Source: a virus
IMG/VR virus record: IMGVR_UViG_3300036785_000484
Coordinates: 1-63,688 of that record
Direction: 5' to 3' (one strand)
DNA length: 63,688 bases
A model generated the notes under the pieces. It made no database searches and was not told where the DNA came from. It saw only the letters and a program-made list of their open reading frames with translations. Both the position numbers and the translations under genes were made by a program. How positions within the stretch are numbered: position 1 is the first letter of the stretch; the number at the start of each line of letters is the position of its first letter. Below are positions 41,101 to 49,747 of the stretch, in pieces.

Positions 41101-44100
41101 ATTACCAGCGGTATCTTCACGACCGGCCAGATACCGAACCTCGACGCGTCGAAGATTGTGTCGGGAGTGCTGAACGCGCTACAGGTCCCCGGCTTGGATG
41201 CCTCCAAGATCATCAGCGGCACGTTCGCCAACTCCATGTCGCCCGGTCTGTTGCCGCAATCACTATGGAAAACCAGCACGACCGCGGGTACCAACCTGGT
41301 GCTCAGTCCCGACTTCGAGGACAACACAGTCGCAAGGACTGCGAGCAGCTTCAGTTCCCCCGCTAACGCGACATTCACCTACTCGACCACCCAAGCCCAC
41401 GGCGGCACACAGTCGTACGCCATCCAAACCGCATCGGACGTATCGAGCCAATGGGATGTCATGTGGCTGCCCGGCAGCAACTACGGGACCAACTCCTTCG
41501 ACCAAATGACTCGGTGCCAGGCCGGTCAATGGTTCTACATGGAGCTATACATCAGGGCCAAGTCCACCAATACGGCGACGAGTGGTTTAGCTAACTTCGG
41601 GTTGTTCCTCGCCAACTCCGCGTCCGGCGGTTCCACCCAGACAGCTATTTGGACTCAAACCCCGGCAGTGACGTCGATCTCCACTACCGGGTGGACGAAA
41701 ATGTCCGGGTGGGTGCAGGTTCCGGTTGGGTATGACCTGTGTTGCGCGATGCTCACGTTCAGTAATCAGAACGTCGGGGCGCAGACCTACTACATAGACG
41801 ACGCTCGGTGTGTTGAGGAAACACAGCCGCAGTCGATCACCGACCTGTTCAGCCAGGGTCTTTACGGGGCGAGCAGACCGGCCATCCCGGTGGTTTTCGA
41901 CGCGGTCGGTGCCGGTGTCCAATTAGATAGCACGGTCGTCACCGAGAACCACACCATCACCGGCCCGAACGCCGTGGTGTTCGTGTCGACGTACGATACG
42001 CCAGGCACTCTCACCGTGAGGATCGGCGGGTCGTCCGGCCCGCTGATGACGCAAGTCGCCTCTGTGAGCTATTCTTCGTCGCCCGTCGACTACCTCTTCG
42101 CGTTCGTCCTGCAGAACGCACCCACCGGAGTCCAGCAGATCTATGCGTCGGCATCGAACGCTGTAGCGATGTCCATCAACTCCGAGTCCTTCAGCAGCGC
42201 GGTGTCGTTCGGCACCCCAGTCACCGCCTTTAGTAATGCGGCGACCACGCCGTCCCTGACGGTGGGCGGCACCAATACCTACGACCGGGTGGTGGCGGCA
42301 TTCGGCGGATACTCGACCAGCTTCACCGGGTTCAATCAGACGCAGCGATCCAACCAGCCGTTCACCCCCGGCGCTGGGCTTCCGCTGGTGATCGGCGACG
42401 CCCCCGGCGCGGCCAGCGTCAACTTCTCCTGCACAAATTCAAACCCGTGGGGCGGCATCGCCATCCCGATCAGCGGCACCCCAGCCAGCTCCACGAATAC
42501 CGGCAACCCGGTCAGCTCCCTGTTCGCCGGGCTGCAGGACATGATGACCCGGATCTACAGCCAGCCCACCTTGGGCAGTTTCATCCCAGGGCTTAATGTG
42601 CAGAGCCCTATCGGTGGCGTACTCACCGACGTGACCACGGCGTTCCAGACCACTGTCGACAAGACCATCCAGGGCGTCACGGGTAGTACCGGCAGCGGCA
42701 ACGCGGTCGGCCAGCTTGCGTCGGTGTTCAACCAGGCGATGGGCTACCTCGGGTTCAACTTCAACAACCAGACCACCCCGCCCACCAACTCGGTCGCGGG
42801 TACCACCGGCACCAACCAGACCAGCTTGAACAACCGGGCGGTGACCAAGCCGTCCTACAACGCGATCGACCCCACCGCCGATTCGGTGTTTCCGCTGTCC
42901 AGCATTAGCGGCTCGTCGTCGGCCACCACCGTCTCGGTCACCGCCGCCCAGAGCGCGATGGGAATCATCGGCACCCCCGATGCCGGGGTCAAGCAGAGCG
43001 TGGAGTGGCTGGGTTACGGTCCGGCCACCATCACCGGCGTCTACTACAACATTTACTCGATGAACGGCTCCACCGGGGCGCTGACCCTGGTGTACGCGTC
43101 ACCTAATGTCGTGGGCAACATCACTCTCGGTGGATCGTCGCCGACCTGGGTCAACCTCGCGATCCCGGCTGCCAACTACCTCACCGCGCAGCAGAACACC
43201 TACTACGCCATGGAGGTGGTCGTCGCGGGCACCGGCACCTACAGCCTCGCCGGGATCAACCACGCCTGGCTACCCAGCGCGGGCCACCCCACCGCGTACC
43301 CGAAGCAACTCGCCGTCACGCGGGCCATCAGCGCCGGGACCATCGCCATCGACGCTTCCCCGGCTGGAAACAACGTTGCGGTCGCGGGGGCAGCCACCCA
43401 GAACACCAACGTCACCATCGCCGCCACCGCGACCGCACTTGTCGTCGGAGTCACCGTCGTCACGGCAGCAAACACCACCAGCGCACCGACGATTTCATGC
43501 AAGATCGGCAGCACAACCCTCGCCCAGCTCGGTGTGTATCAGTCCGGTCCCATCGGCGGGGTCTGCTCTACCGTCGCCCTGTATGGGCTGATCAACCCGC
43601 CCACCGGGGCACAGACCATTACCACCACCGCAACACCGAACCCGCTCGCCAGTGACGCCGCCTACCTCAGCGTCTGTGTCGACACGTACACGAACGTCGC
43701 GTCGTTCGGCACGGCGCAAACAGCAAACGGGTCAACGGCAGCGGCGTCACACACCGTGACCAGCGGTGCGACAGGTGGCCGCATCGTCCAGATGTTCGGC
43801 GTGGTGCAGGCGAACGTGTCTCTGACGTTGAGCGCCTACAACCAAACTCAGCGCCAAAACGTCGCCAGCGGTGCCAGCAGCTACGGCTCGTGTGTGATGG
43901 GTGACGCGGCGGGGGCAGCGAGCGTCACCATCTCGGCGACGATCTCGTCGGCGGCGGCCTGGGGCTCGGTCGCCGTCCCGCTCAACCCGGCACCGGCCGC
44001 GCCGCCCAGCAGCATCCCCAGCCCCACCTGGTCGCAGACCGTGCCATGGATGGCGCTGTCCGGCGCGGCCGCGGCCACGACCTATGCACCACTTGTGACG

Positions 44101-44664
44101 CAGTACGCGGCGGCGGGCTCCTACACCTACAGCGTCCCGTCGTGGATGAAAGCGGGGAACCACTTCGACATCCTGGTGGTCGGCGCGGGTATGGGCGGCC
44201 AGGGCGGCGGCGGTCCATCCAACGGTGTCGGCGGTGGTGCCGGAATCTGGGCGACGCCGGTGACCCTCGTCTATGGCGTCGACATCCCCACCAGCACCAC
44301 CAACTTCACCGTCACCATCGGCGCGGGCGGGATAGGCGGTGCTGGCGGCGGTGGCTTTCCCAGCGGCAGTGCGGGCGCGCAATCGTCGGTGGCCATGACC
44401 GGGCACACCACCATCGCCGCCAATGGCGGCTCCTCGGCAGCAGGCTCCACTACCGGGCTCTCACCCGGTAACCAGCCCCTGACGGGCGCCGACGGTTACG
44501 CCGGGATCTACTACGGCGGTGGAACACAACCCGCCGCCGGAGCCAACGGGAACGCGCCGGGCGGCGGCGGCGGCGGCGGTATCTGGGGTTACTTCAACGC
44601 GCTGGCCGCAGGTCCTGGTGGCAAGGGCGGCGATGGTGGAGTCTGGATCCGCGCCTACATGTAA
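38158..44664 (+). CDS. Giant repeat-containing tail fibre
   Basis: A 2168-residue fibre protein. Helical N-terminal region (1-230); a jelly-roll, carbohydrate-binding-like domain at about 238-400 (NLVLDPSFE at the start, IVYIDDIAV at the end); a repeat array at about 510-1035 built from variants of TTGQIPNLDASKI, GVLNALQIPGLDATKI and longer units; a second jelly roll at about 1040-1220 (NLVLSPDFE to YYIDDARCV); further beta domains; and a Gly-rich tip after about 2000. Size, repeats and binding-like domains point to a long, flexible receptor-binding fibre. ATG 38158 follows GAGGGG. Confidence 0.85.
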   Translation: MGATGAIDLYAGRNSISGSNIFDLNKSPLSQLNAGTEDVIGEHGQNVGDALWKSVQMIIDSILGLDPSSMSGKTANDIITMFENVWNFLGELNPTSPTFDPLAAIVTFINSMLKPSNLIATLVADATHSGGVTGFIPLENLALDAIEGAVGSVQQLIDAIMNFFGFGAGTASYDEVQKLFGFFYQFLGAPSGWLSDLTDAGASIIGFIEHQLMPTNLLTGFDMFMLHWRTGLNLVLDPSFETTLAWPGAIMGVQSTDHARTGTHSMKITSDGTTRDGHLLRNQVGPLTQYVKSGQTFDVEAFVYPDPATATAGTGHLDLVMIATESTGSDPSSEVSATRIVMPTTGQWTWMRGKVTVPSTYNYDTADFVFRIESDIPTGDIVYIDDIAVIDTSAQQDILQAILNSVGLGGILNVTQLDTFFHNLTAMLGLPTLADVSFDIENAINNFVNNMLDPSVYFSNLTAMLGLPTLSDVAFDVTTAIQTFITDMLHPANLLAPLEQLTSGVFTIPQLNIPGLDATKIISGIFGTGQIPNLDASKIISGVLNALQIPGLDATKIITGTFTAGQIPSLLAGWGKTVDATLMANVTVANTAAWLTATDQNISDYIYQAIHGGTTTGNALTTIKTSLQNIPGLNIVSAVLASIIPALDATKITTGIFTTGQIPNLDASKIVTGVLNALQIPGLDASKIISGVVAAASIPNITKAMSTDMQSIIDNVYQASFGGSSTGNTLASVKTSLLSIPGVNIISSLLASVIPALDATKITTGTFPQSMLNITSIAGSIITGTVAAANIAGLDATKIISGIFTTGQIPNLDASKIVTGVLNALQIPGLDATKIISGVVAAAQIPNITAAMSTDIQALVDGAFQAMHGGTSTGNLVSTFKTSLLNIPGANIISAILASIVPGLDATKIVTGTFPQSMLSITSIAGSIITGTVAAANIAGLDATKIISGIFTTGQIPNLDASKIVSGVLNALQIPGLDATKITSGIFTTGQIPNLDASKIVSGVLNALQVPGLDASKIISGTFANSMSPGLLPQSLWKTSTTAGTNLVLSPDFEDNTVARTASSFSSPANATFTYSTTQAHGGTQSYAIQTASDVSSQWDVMWLPGSNYGTNSFDQMTRCQAGQWFYMELYIRAKSTNTATSGLANFGLFLANSASGGSTQTAIWTQTPAVTSISTTGWTKMSGWVQVPVGYDLCCAMLTFSNQNVGAQTYYIDDARCVEETQPQSITDLFSQGLYGASRPAIPVVFDAVGAGVQLDSTVVTENHTITGPNAVVFVSTYDTPGTLTVRIGGSSGPLMTQVASVSYSSSPVDYLFAFVLQNAPTGVQQIYASASNAVAMSINSESFSSAVSFGTPVTAFSNAATTPSLTVGGTNTYDRVVAAFGGYSTSFTGFNQTQRSNQPFTPGAGLPLVIGDAPGAASVNFSCTNSNPWGGIAIPISGTPASSTNTGNPVSSLFAGLQDMMTRIYSQPTLGSFIPGLNVQSPIGGVLTDVTTAFQTTVDKTIQGVTGSTGSGNAVGQLASVFNQAMGYLGFNFNNQTTPPTNSVAGTTGTNQTSLNNRAVTKPSYNAIDPTADSVFPLSSISGSSSATTVSVTAAQSAMGIIGTPDAGVKQSVEWLGYGPATITGVYYNIYSMNGSTGALTLVYASPNVVGNITLGGSSPTWVNLAIPAANYLTAQQNTYYAMEVVVAGTGTYSLAGINHAWLPSAGHPTAYPKQLAVTRAISAGTIAIDASPAGNNVAVAGAATQNTNVTIAATATALVVGVTVVTAANTTSAPTISCKIGSTTLAQLGVYQSGPIGGVCSTVALYGLINPPTGAQTITTTATPNPLASDAAYLSVCVDTYTNVASFGTAQTANGSTAAASHTVTSGATGGRIVQMFGVVQANVSLTLSAYNQTQRQNVASGASSYGSCVMGDAAGAASVTISATISSAAAWGSVAVPLNPAPAAPPSSIPSPTWSQTVPWMALSGAAAATTYAPLVTQYAAAGSYTYSVPSWMKAGNHFDILVVGAGMGGQGGGGPSNGVGGGAGIWATPVTLVYGVDIPTSTTNFTVTIGAGGIGGAGGGGFPSGSAGAQSSVAMTGHTTIAANGGSSAAGSTTGLSPGNQPLTGADGYAGIYYGGGTQPAAGANGNAPGGGGGGGIWGYFNALAAGPGGKGGDGGVWIRAYM
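39700..41230 (+). repeat. Coding repeat array in tail fibre
   Basis: The DNA encodes repeated GLDATKI/NLDASKI units arranged at about 50-60 bp spacing within larger units of about 400 bp that also carry a TSL-x2-IPG-x-NI block. Codon choice differs between copies (GACGCGACG, GATGCCACC, GATGCGACG), so the copies are old or selected for DNA divergence rather than recently duplicated. Confidence 0.75.
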
Positions 44665-44673
44665 AGGAGAGAG

Positions 44674-44994
44674 ATGGGAAGCAACCAAGTCGTTCCGTCA
44701 ACGCCGCACACGTCGTGGCTCATCAACGTCAACCCGCCCAATACCGACGACCCGACCCAGCCGTCCATCCTGGACGTGTACGACCTGATGGCCACACTGC
44801 CCTCGGGTGGCTACCGGGTGGAGTGGCTGTCCTACCCCGACGAGGAGCATCCCGGCGACCTTGCCTACCTACTGAGCCTCTACAAGAACAGTCAGGCTCA
44901 GCAGGCGCACATCGGCGACTACGTGGTGTTCGACGGCGAGAACGCGCGCCGCTACGACGCCACCGAGTACGAAGCGACGTTCGCCCCGGCATAA
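44674..44994 (+). CDS. Hypothetical fibre-associated protein
   Basis: A 106-residue protein following the fibre gene by 9 bp and preceded by AAGGAGAGAG. It has a WLINVNPPNT start and a compact alpha/beta core (YRVEWLSYPDEEHPGD). Possibly a fibre chaperone or small tip subunit; no family recognised. Confidence 0.65.
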   Translation: MGSNQVVPSTPHTSWLINVNPPNTDDPTQPSILDVYDLMATLPSGGYRVEWLSYPDEEHPGDLAYLLSLYKNSQAQQAHIGDYVVFDGENARRYDATEYEATFAPA

Positions 44995-45031
44995 ATTCAC
45001 AACAAGGAGGATCAGATGAAGGAGAGAACAC

Positions 45032-45298
45032 ATGGGTGACGAGCACACCAACGGATCGTCAGCCGCTCAGCCGTCGATGAAGGAGCGGCTCACACGGCTG
45101 GAGCAGGAGTCGGCGCTGCAGGCGCAGACCATTCAGCGTCTCGCTGCCGCGCTGGGCGCGTTTCTGGCCAGCGCGATGCAGCCGCAGCTGAAAGATCAGC
45201 TGACCGAGCAGCTGCTCGGCGGCGGCGGGTCGCCGTTGCAGATGCCGATCCCCAAGCTCAACGATGTCAACGCGGTAGAGGCGGTGTCACATGGCTGA
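45032..45298 (+). CDS. Small coiled-coil protein
   Basis: An 88-residue protein with a coiled-coil-like helix at about 16-50 (MKERLTRLEQESALQAQTIQ) and a hydrophobic helix after it (RLAAALGAFLASAM). It could be a membrane-interacting or oligomerising accessory factor of the fibre operon. A seven-codon ORF (45016-45039) overlaps its start. Confidence 0.65.
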   Translation: MGDEHTNGSSAAQPSMKERLTRLEQESALQAQTIQRLAAALGAFLASAMQPQLKDQLTEQLLGGGGSPLQMPIPKLNDVNAVEAVSHG

Positions 45299-45557
45299 GC
45301 AGACCAAACCTAAGATCCCCGTTCCGGTCCCGGCGGAAATCCCGATGCCACGGGATGTTCCCACGCCGACACCGCCGGAGTACGCGACGGGCGCGGTCAA
45401 GCAGGACCCAACCACGCTCGCCGTCGCGGTCCGCACCGATATTCCCGACGTCGACTACAGCCACGACTGGGGTGTGATGACGATTGAGCACGGCGGCCAT
45501 TACGCCACCTGGGATGAGGTGTCGACCTGGGATGACCTGGCCGTCACCGCCCGTTAG
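45291..45557 (+). CDS. Hypothetical protein
   Basis: An 88-residue Pro-rich protein ending in HYATWDEVSTWDDLAVTAR, a segment typical of small actinophage tail-region proteins. It ends the rightward tail operon and overlaps the convergent fibre gene by 4 bp. Confidence 0.65.
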   Translation: MAEQTKPKIPVPVPAEIPMPRDVPTPTPPEYATGAVKQDPTTLAVAVRTDIPDVDYSHDWGVMTIEHGGHYATWDEVSTWDDLAVTAR

Positions 45558-47221
45558 AACAGTGCGAAGAATCCGCTCGGCGACGCCGCCGGGGCGGGCG
45601 GGACGTTGAGGTTGTCCCAGATGGTGTTGTTCACGGTGATAGTGCCGCTGCTGGCGCCGCCGAACACCTCCAGCTCCAGCTGGGTGATATCCAAGATGGT
45701 GTTCGTCCAGGTCATGTAGTTCGTCCAGGTGACACCGTCTGGGCTGGCATCGAAATAAATCACGTTCGCGGTGTGTCGAATACGCAGCCACGCGAAACTG
45801 GTGGAGTTGTACGCGTAGAAGTTCGACACGATGTTGCTGTTGTTGATGAACACGCTGGCGGACATGTACAGGGCGGTGCCGCTGTCGTTTCGAGCCCACT
45901 CCACATAATTCAGGCCATTGGTACTGGTGAGCCGGAAAGGGGCGTACAGGGTGGTGGCAGCCTGGCCGAACTGGACAACCTGGACATAAACCGCCGACTC
46001 GGTGAGGTCATATACGGCAACGGACGTGACGATGCCGCTCCCGGAAGCGGCCGTGAGCAGCACCAGTTGCCCACCGGACACGGAGGCGTTGGAGCCCCAC
46101 CCCGCCCACTTGGAGACGTCCTGGGTCGCGAAGTTGTCGGTGAAGGTGGAGATCTTCGGACCCGGCGGGGTGTTGACGTTGTCCCAGATGGTGTTGGGAA
46201 CAGTAATGGTTCCGGTGGTCTGTCCGCCGAGCAGCGCGACATACATATTGGTCATGCCGGTGGTGCCGCTGACGGTCCAACTGCCGCAGTTCGTCCAGGT
46301 CAGACAGTCCGGGCTGGCATCGAAATAGACCACGCCCCCGGTGTGGCGAAACCGCAGCCAGGCAAAAGTGACGGGATCGTAGGTGTAAAAGGCGCTGACA
46401 TAGACCTGGGCTGCGTTGACGTACACAGAAATTGCGATCGCGTTGCCATTGGTGGGGCTGGGAATATAGCCCCACTCCATATAGTCGCCGTAACCATTGT
46501 TGGGGGAAGCGAGCCGGAACGGCACGTAGTTGCTGGTAGCACACTGGGAGAACTGAAGAGCCCGGACGTAAATAGACGACTCGGTCAGATCGTAAACCGC
46601 GTTACTGGTTATCTGCCCCGGACTAGAGGGGGCAGCGACCAACGACAATTGCTGATTGACTACCGAAGCGTTGGCGCCCCACCCCGTCCATTTCGTGGTG
46701 TCCTGGGTGGCGAAGCTGTCGCTGAAGGTGGACACCTTCGGCGGTGCCGTGTAGGTGACGGTGAGGTCGACCTGGTCGAGTGAGAAGACGGAGCTTGTTG
46801 TGCCGCTGTGGGTGGCTGTCACCAGCACCCGCAGACCATTGAACACCTGCAGGTCGGTCGGTGTGCCCACCGTCAATGTGTCCGTGTGCGCCGACGTACT
46901 GAGTGTCGCGGTCGCCGCCGAGCCGATGGCGGTGCCGGTAGAATCCTGCAGCTGCACCGTAATCGAAGTCCAACGCGAAGTAGTAGCAACCAAACTTCGT
47001 ATCGCGGCGCTGACGCTGCTGATTGTCGCGCCCATCACGGGACCGGTGAACGTGTACCCGCCGATAACGATGGTGCCGACGCCGCCGGAGGCCGCATTGG
47101 TGAAGGTGGCGTAGGTGGCCGGGTTTGTGCCTACCGCGCCGTCCCAGGCGTTGGCGGTGCTGGCCCATGTTGTGCCGCTGGTGGAGACAACACTGGTGCC
47201 GCGCGACTGAGCGGTGGCCAT
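45554..47221 (-). CDS. Tail protein with two lectin-like domains
   Basis: A 555-residue leftward protein. An N-terminal beta domain (residues 1-165) is followed by two homologous domains of about 180 residues (about 168-350 and 355-545), each starting STF-DSFATQD/STFTDNFATQD and ending in TIWDN-N-PP. These resemble concanavalin A/LamG-like sugar-binding folds (FAWLRFRHTGGVVYFDASPD). Likely a receptor-binding component. ATG overlaps the next leftward gene's end by one base. Confidence 0.78.
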   Translation of the reverse strand: MATAQSRGTSVVSTSGTTWASTANAWDGAVGTNPATYATFTNAASGGVGTIVIGGYTFTGPVMGATISSVSAAIRSLVATTSRWTSITVQLQDSTGTAIGSAATATLSTSAHTDTLTVGTPTDLQVFNGLRVLVTATHSGTTSSVFSLDQVDLTVTYTAPPKVSTFSDSFATQDTTKWTGWGANASVVNQQLSLVAAPSSPGQITSNAVYDLTESSIYVRALQFSQCATSNYVPFRLASPNNGYGDYMEWGYIPSPTNGNAIAISVYVNAAQVYVSAFYTYDPVTFAWLRFRHTGGVVYFDASPDCLTWTNCGSWTVSGTTGMTNMYVALLGGQTTGTITVPNTIWDNVNTPPGPKISTFTDNFATQDVSKWAGWGSNASVSGGQLVLLTAASGSGIVTSVAVYDLTESAVYVQVVQFGQAATTLYAPFRLTSTNGLNYVEWARNDSGTALYMSASVFINNSNIVSNFYAYNSTSFAWLRIRHTANVIYFDASPDGVTWTNYMTWTNTILDITQLELEVFGGASSGTITVNNTIWDNLNVPPAPAASPSGFFALF

Positions 47222-47703
47222 CAGTAACTGTTGACCGCGACGCAGACGTACTTGGCGGCGACCTCGTCGTAGATGAAACCCATGATGTGTGTCTTGCCGA
47301 CCGTGGTGGAGCTGATCATCGCGGCGTTATCGGAGCTCTGGAACTGAGTTCCGGGTGCGAAGGTTCTCGACGTGCCGTTGTCCTTCACCCGCACGATCAG
47401 CTTGTAGCCCGCCGCCGGGCCGGTCACCGTGATGCCGGTGAGGTTGACCGCGAGCGCGGTGATGTTCAGCTGGTCGTTGCCGCACGCGGTCAGCGACGGG
47501 GTGGCCGAGGACGCGGTCGACGTGACATTGGGCGCATCGGCCTTGGAAGCCCAGGCGGAGCCGGTGGAGGTGAGCACGAAGCCGGTCGTGCCCGCAGCGG
47601 AGACCCCGGTGCCGCCGTTGGCCATCGGCAGGACGTTGGCGACCTCAGCGGTCAGGTCGATGCTTTCTACGACCTGCCGGTCGGCGACCTTGGTGACAGC
47701 CAT
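47221..47703 (-). CDS. Tail fibre segment protein
   Basis: A 160-residue protein beginning with a tail-fibre-like N terminus that includes VLPMANGGTGVSAAGTTGFV, a motif common in phage fibres just before receptor domains. The rest is a beta-sandwich (LIVRVKDNGTSRTFAPGTQF). Part of the leftward fibre cassette. Confidence 0.75.
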   Translation of the reverse strand: MAVTKVADRQVVESIDLTAEVANVLPMANGGTGVSAAGTTGFVLTSTGSAWASKADAPNVTSTASSATPSLTACGNDQLNITALAVNLTGITVTGPAAGYKLIVRVKDNGTSRTFAPGTQFQSSDNAAMISSTTVGKTHIMGFIYDEVAAKYVCVAVNSY

Positions 47704-47708
47704 AGCTC

Positions 47709-49325
47709 CTACTTGAAGTAACTGACCCTCACTTTGTCGCCCGAGAGCGGCGCGGTGAGGTACGTGATGGTCGCGCCCGAAATGGTGTAATCATTGCCCG
47801 CGCCGGGCTCCTGCTGCAGCCCGTTCAAGTACACCTCCTCGGTCCCCGCGATGGGGGTGTTGGCCAGGGTGAAGGTGACGTTGGAGCCGTTCACCGAGCC
47901 GGACGGCGTTTCTCGGGTGATCCGGTTGGTGGCGTTCAGGTAATCGGCACCGGCGGTGTTGCTGGCCGCGCTGATGGCGGTGCCGTTGCCTTTCAGCAGG
48001 CCGGTGATGCTGGTCTGCACAGTGATGGCCGGGGTGGTGGTGGCTGTGGCCACGGTGCCCGCGAACCCGTTGGCGGAGGCGACCGACACGCTGGTGACCG
48101 TGCCGCCACCGGCACCGGCGTTGGTGATGCTGTACGCGGCGTCCCACGTCCCGGCGGTGGTGCCGATGTTGGTGACGGTGGCCAGCAGCTGCGAGGACGC
48201 GGCCATCGTGATGAGCAGGCTGCCGCCGTTCATGTTGACGGTGATGGTGCCGGTGGAGCGGTTGGTGATCCAGAACGATTGACCGGCGACCAGGGTGGTG
48301 GCGTTGGGCAGTACCAGGGTCTGGTTCAAGGTGCCGGTGAACTGGGTCAGGCCGGGAGATGCGACGGTCAGCGTGGTGGTGGTACCGCCGGTGGCGATGC
48401 TCTGCACCGTCTCGATCAGGCTGTTGAACGCGGCATTGCCGTTGGCGTCGCGGAAAGCGACCGTCGATGCGGTGGACAAGGCCGTCATCGGGACGGCGGT
48501 CGGGGTGGCGGCGGAGCCGGTGGCGTTGGCGATGACGCTGTTGGCGGCCAGGTTCGCCATCTTGGCCAGCGTCACGGCGGCGGCGGCGATGGTGGTGGCG
48601 TTCGACCCGGCAGCGGCGGTGACATCGCCGGTCAGCGCGGCGCGACCCAGCTGGTTACCGGTCTTCGTCAACGACGAGTCGACGGTGACCTCCCCGGCGC
48701 CGGAAAACATCGTCCACTGCATGTTGTTGGTGCCGTAGACGAATCCCGACCCCGACGACGGGACGACGACGGTGTAGCCGCTGCCCGCCGTGATCGACGT
48801 GCCGTTCTCCACGAACACGTAGTCCCCGGCCGGGTTCTCGCTGCCGGACTGCTCGGGGGCGCGGGCCACCGTCAGGTTGGTGGTGTTGGCCGAGCACTTG
48901 TAGAGGCCGTTTGCTGGTTGGCTGGTGTAGTTTCCCGCGCCGCCCGCCGCGCCGGTCGCTGCGGGCGCGTTCATGATCAGGATGTAGTCGTTGACGGCGA
49001 TGGCGACACCGTCGACCGTGGTGCCGCCGATCTGCGTGACGCTGCCCGAGGAGATCGTCAACGTCTCCGTCACGGTCGCGGCCCGCGCCGACGGCTTGGT
49101 GTCCAGGCCCTGCGCCACACTGTCGACGTAGCCCTTGGTGGCCAGCGACGTGGACGAGGTGGGGGTGATACCCGCCTGCTCCCCGGTGAACGCGCGGGTG
49201 CCGTCGGCCTTGATGTAGGAGGTGGCGAGCTGGCCGTCGGTGATCCCCGCCGCAGCGGCCAGCTGGGTGGTGGTGATGGTGGCGGAGCGTATCTGCTTGC
49301 CACCGTCAATCTGCTGCTGGGTCAT
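47709..49325 (-). CDS. Tail fibre protein
   Basis: A 538-residue fibre. The N terminus has LATKGYVDSVAQGLD, an adaptor motif common in tail fibres. The middle is Thr/Ala-rich with repeated ATT/TLAKMANLAANSVIANATGS segments. The C-terminal 90 residues (EEVYLNGLQQEPG, YTISGATITYLTAPLSGDKV) share a fold with the C terminus of the next upstream gene product. ATG preceded by AAAGG. Confidence 0.8.
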   Translation of the reverse strand: MTQQQIDGGKQIRSATITTTQLAAAAGITDGQLATSYIKADGTRAFTGEQAGITPTSSTSLATKGYVDSVAQGLDTKPSARAATVTETLTISSGSVTQIGGTTVDGVAIAVNDYILIMNAPAATGAAGGAGNYTSQPANGLYKCSANTTNLTVARAPEQSGSENPAGDYVFVENGTSITAGSGYTVVVPSSGSGFVYGTNNMQWTMFSGAGEVTVDSSLTKTGNQLGRAALTGDVTAAAGSNATTIAAAAVTLAKMANLAANSVIANATGSAATPTAVPMTALSTASTVAFRDANGNAAFNSLIETVQSIATGGTTTTLTVASPGLTQFTGTLNQTLVLPNATTLVAGQSFWITNRSTGTITVNMNGGSLLITMAASSQLLATVTNIGTTAGTWDAAYSITNAGAGGGTVTSVSVASANGFAGTVATATTTPAITVQTSITGLLKGNGTAISAASNTAGADYLNATNRITRETPSGSVNGSNVTFTLANTPIAGTEEVYLNGLQQEPGAGNDYTISGATITYLTAPLSGDKVRVSYFK

Positions 49326-49336
49326 GGGTCAGCCTT

Positions 49337-49747
49337 TCACTGGACGATGTAGTCAACGCTCAGGTCGTCGGTGGGTTGTGGTGCTACCGAGAACGTAATC
49401 TGGCTGGCGCCGGTCTCGGTGTATCCCGAGCCGCGCGTCTCACGCAGCCCGTTCCGGTAGACCGCCGTGGTATCGGTGCGGTAGGGCTGCGCGGTATCGA
49501 AGTTCGTGTTGACCCCGTTTTTGACGCCCGAAGGTGCTTCTCCGACAACAGGATTGCCGGTACCGGGCGGTCCGGGTTCTCCGGGTGGCCCGGGCGGACC
49601 GGCCGGTCCGCCCCCGGAGACGGTGACCCCGAACACCGGGACATCGACGGTGACCTGCGGGACAGGCACCTGGACGGTGATGTCGAACTGCGGAACCTCG
49701 ACCGTGATCTCGCCGATGGCCTGGTCGGTGACGATCTCATCCGTCAT
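49337..49747 (-). CDS. Collagen-like tail fibre protein
   Basis: A 136-residue protein: an N-terminal strand-rich part with repeated VPV/TVDVP segments, a short collagen-like stretch (GPPGPPGEPGPPG) near residues 53-65, and a C-terminal domain (VYRNGLRETRGSGYTETGAS) similar to the end of the neighbouring 538-residue fibre. Probably a trimeric fibre piece. Confidence 0.78.
   Translation of the reverse strand: MTDEIVTDQAIGEITVEVPQFDITVQVPVPQVTVDVPVFGVTVSGGGPAGPPGPPGEPGPPGTGNPVVGEAPSGVKNGVNTNFDTAQPYRTDTTAVYRNGLRETRGSGYTETGASQITFSVAPQPTDDLSVDYIVQ

Noticed and set aside
39700-41230. Possible CRISPR array in the repeat-rich region
   Set aside because: The repeats are in frame, encode a conserved peptide and vary at synonymous positions; spacers are not unique and no cas genes are present.
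43106-43591. Rightward ORF of 161 codons inside the fibre gene
   Set aside because: It is a Ser/Pro/Arg-rich frame shadow of the fibre coding sequence with no independent start signal.
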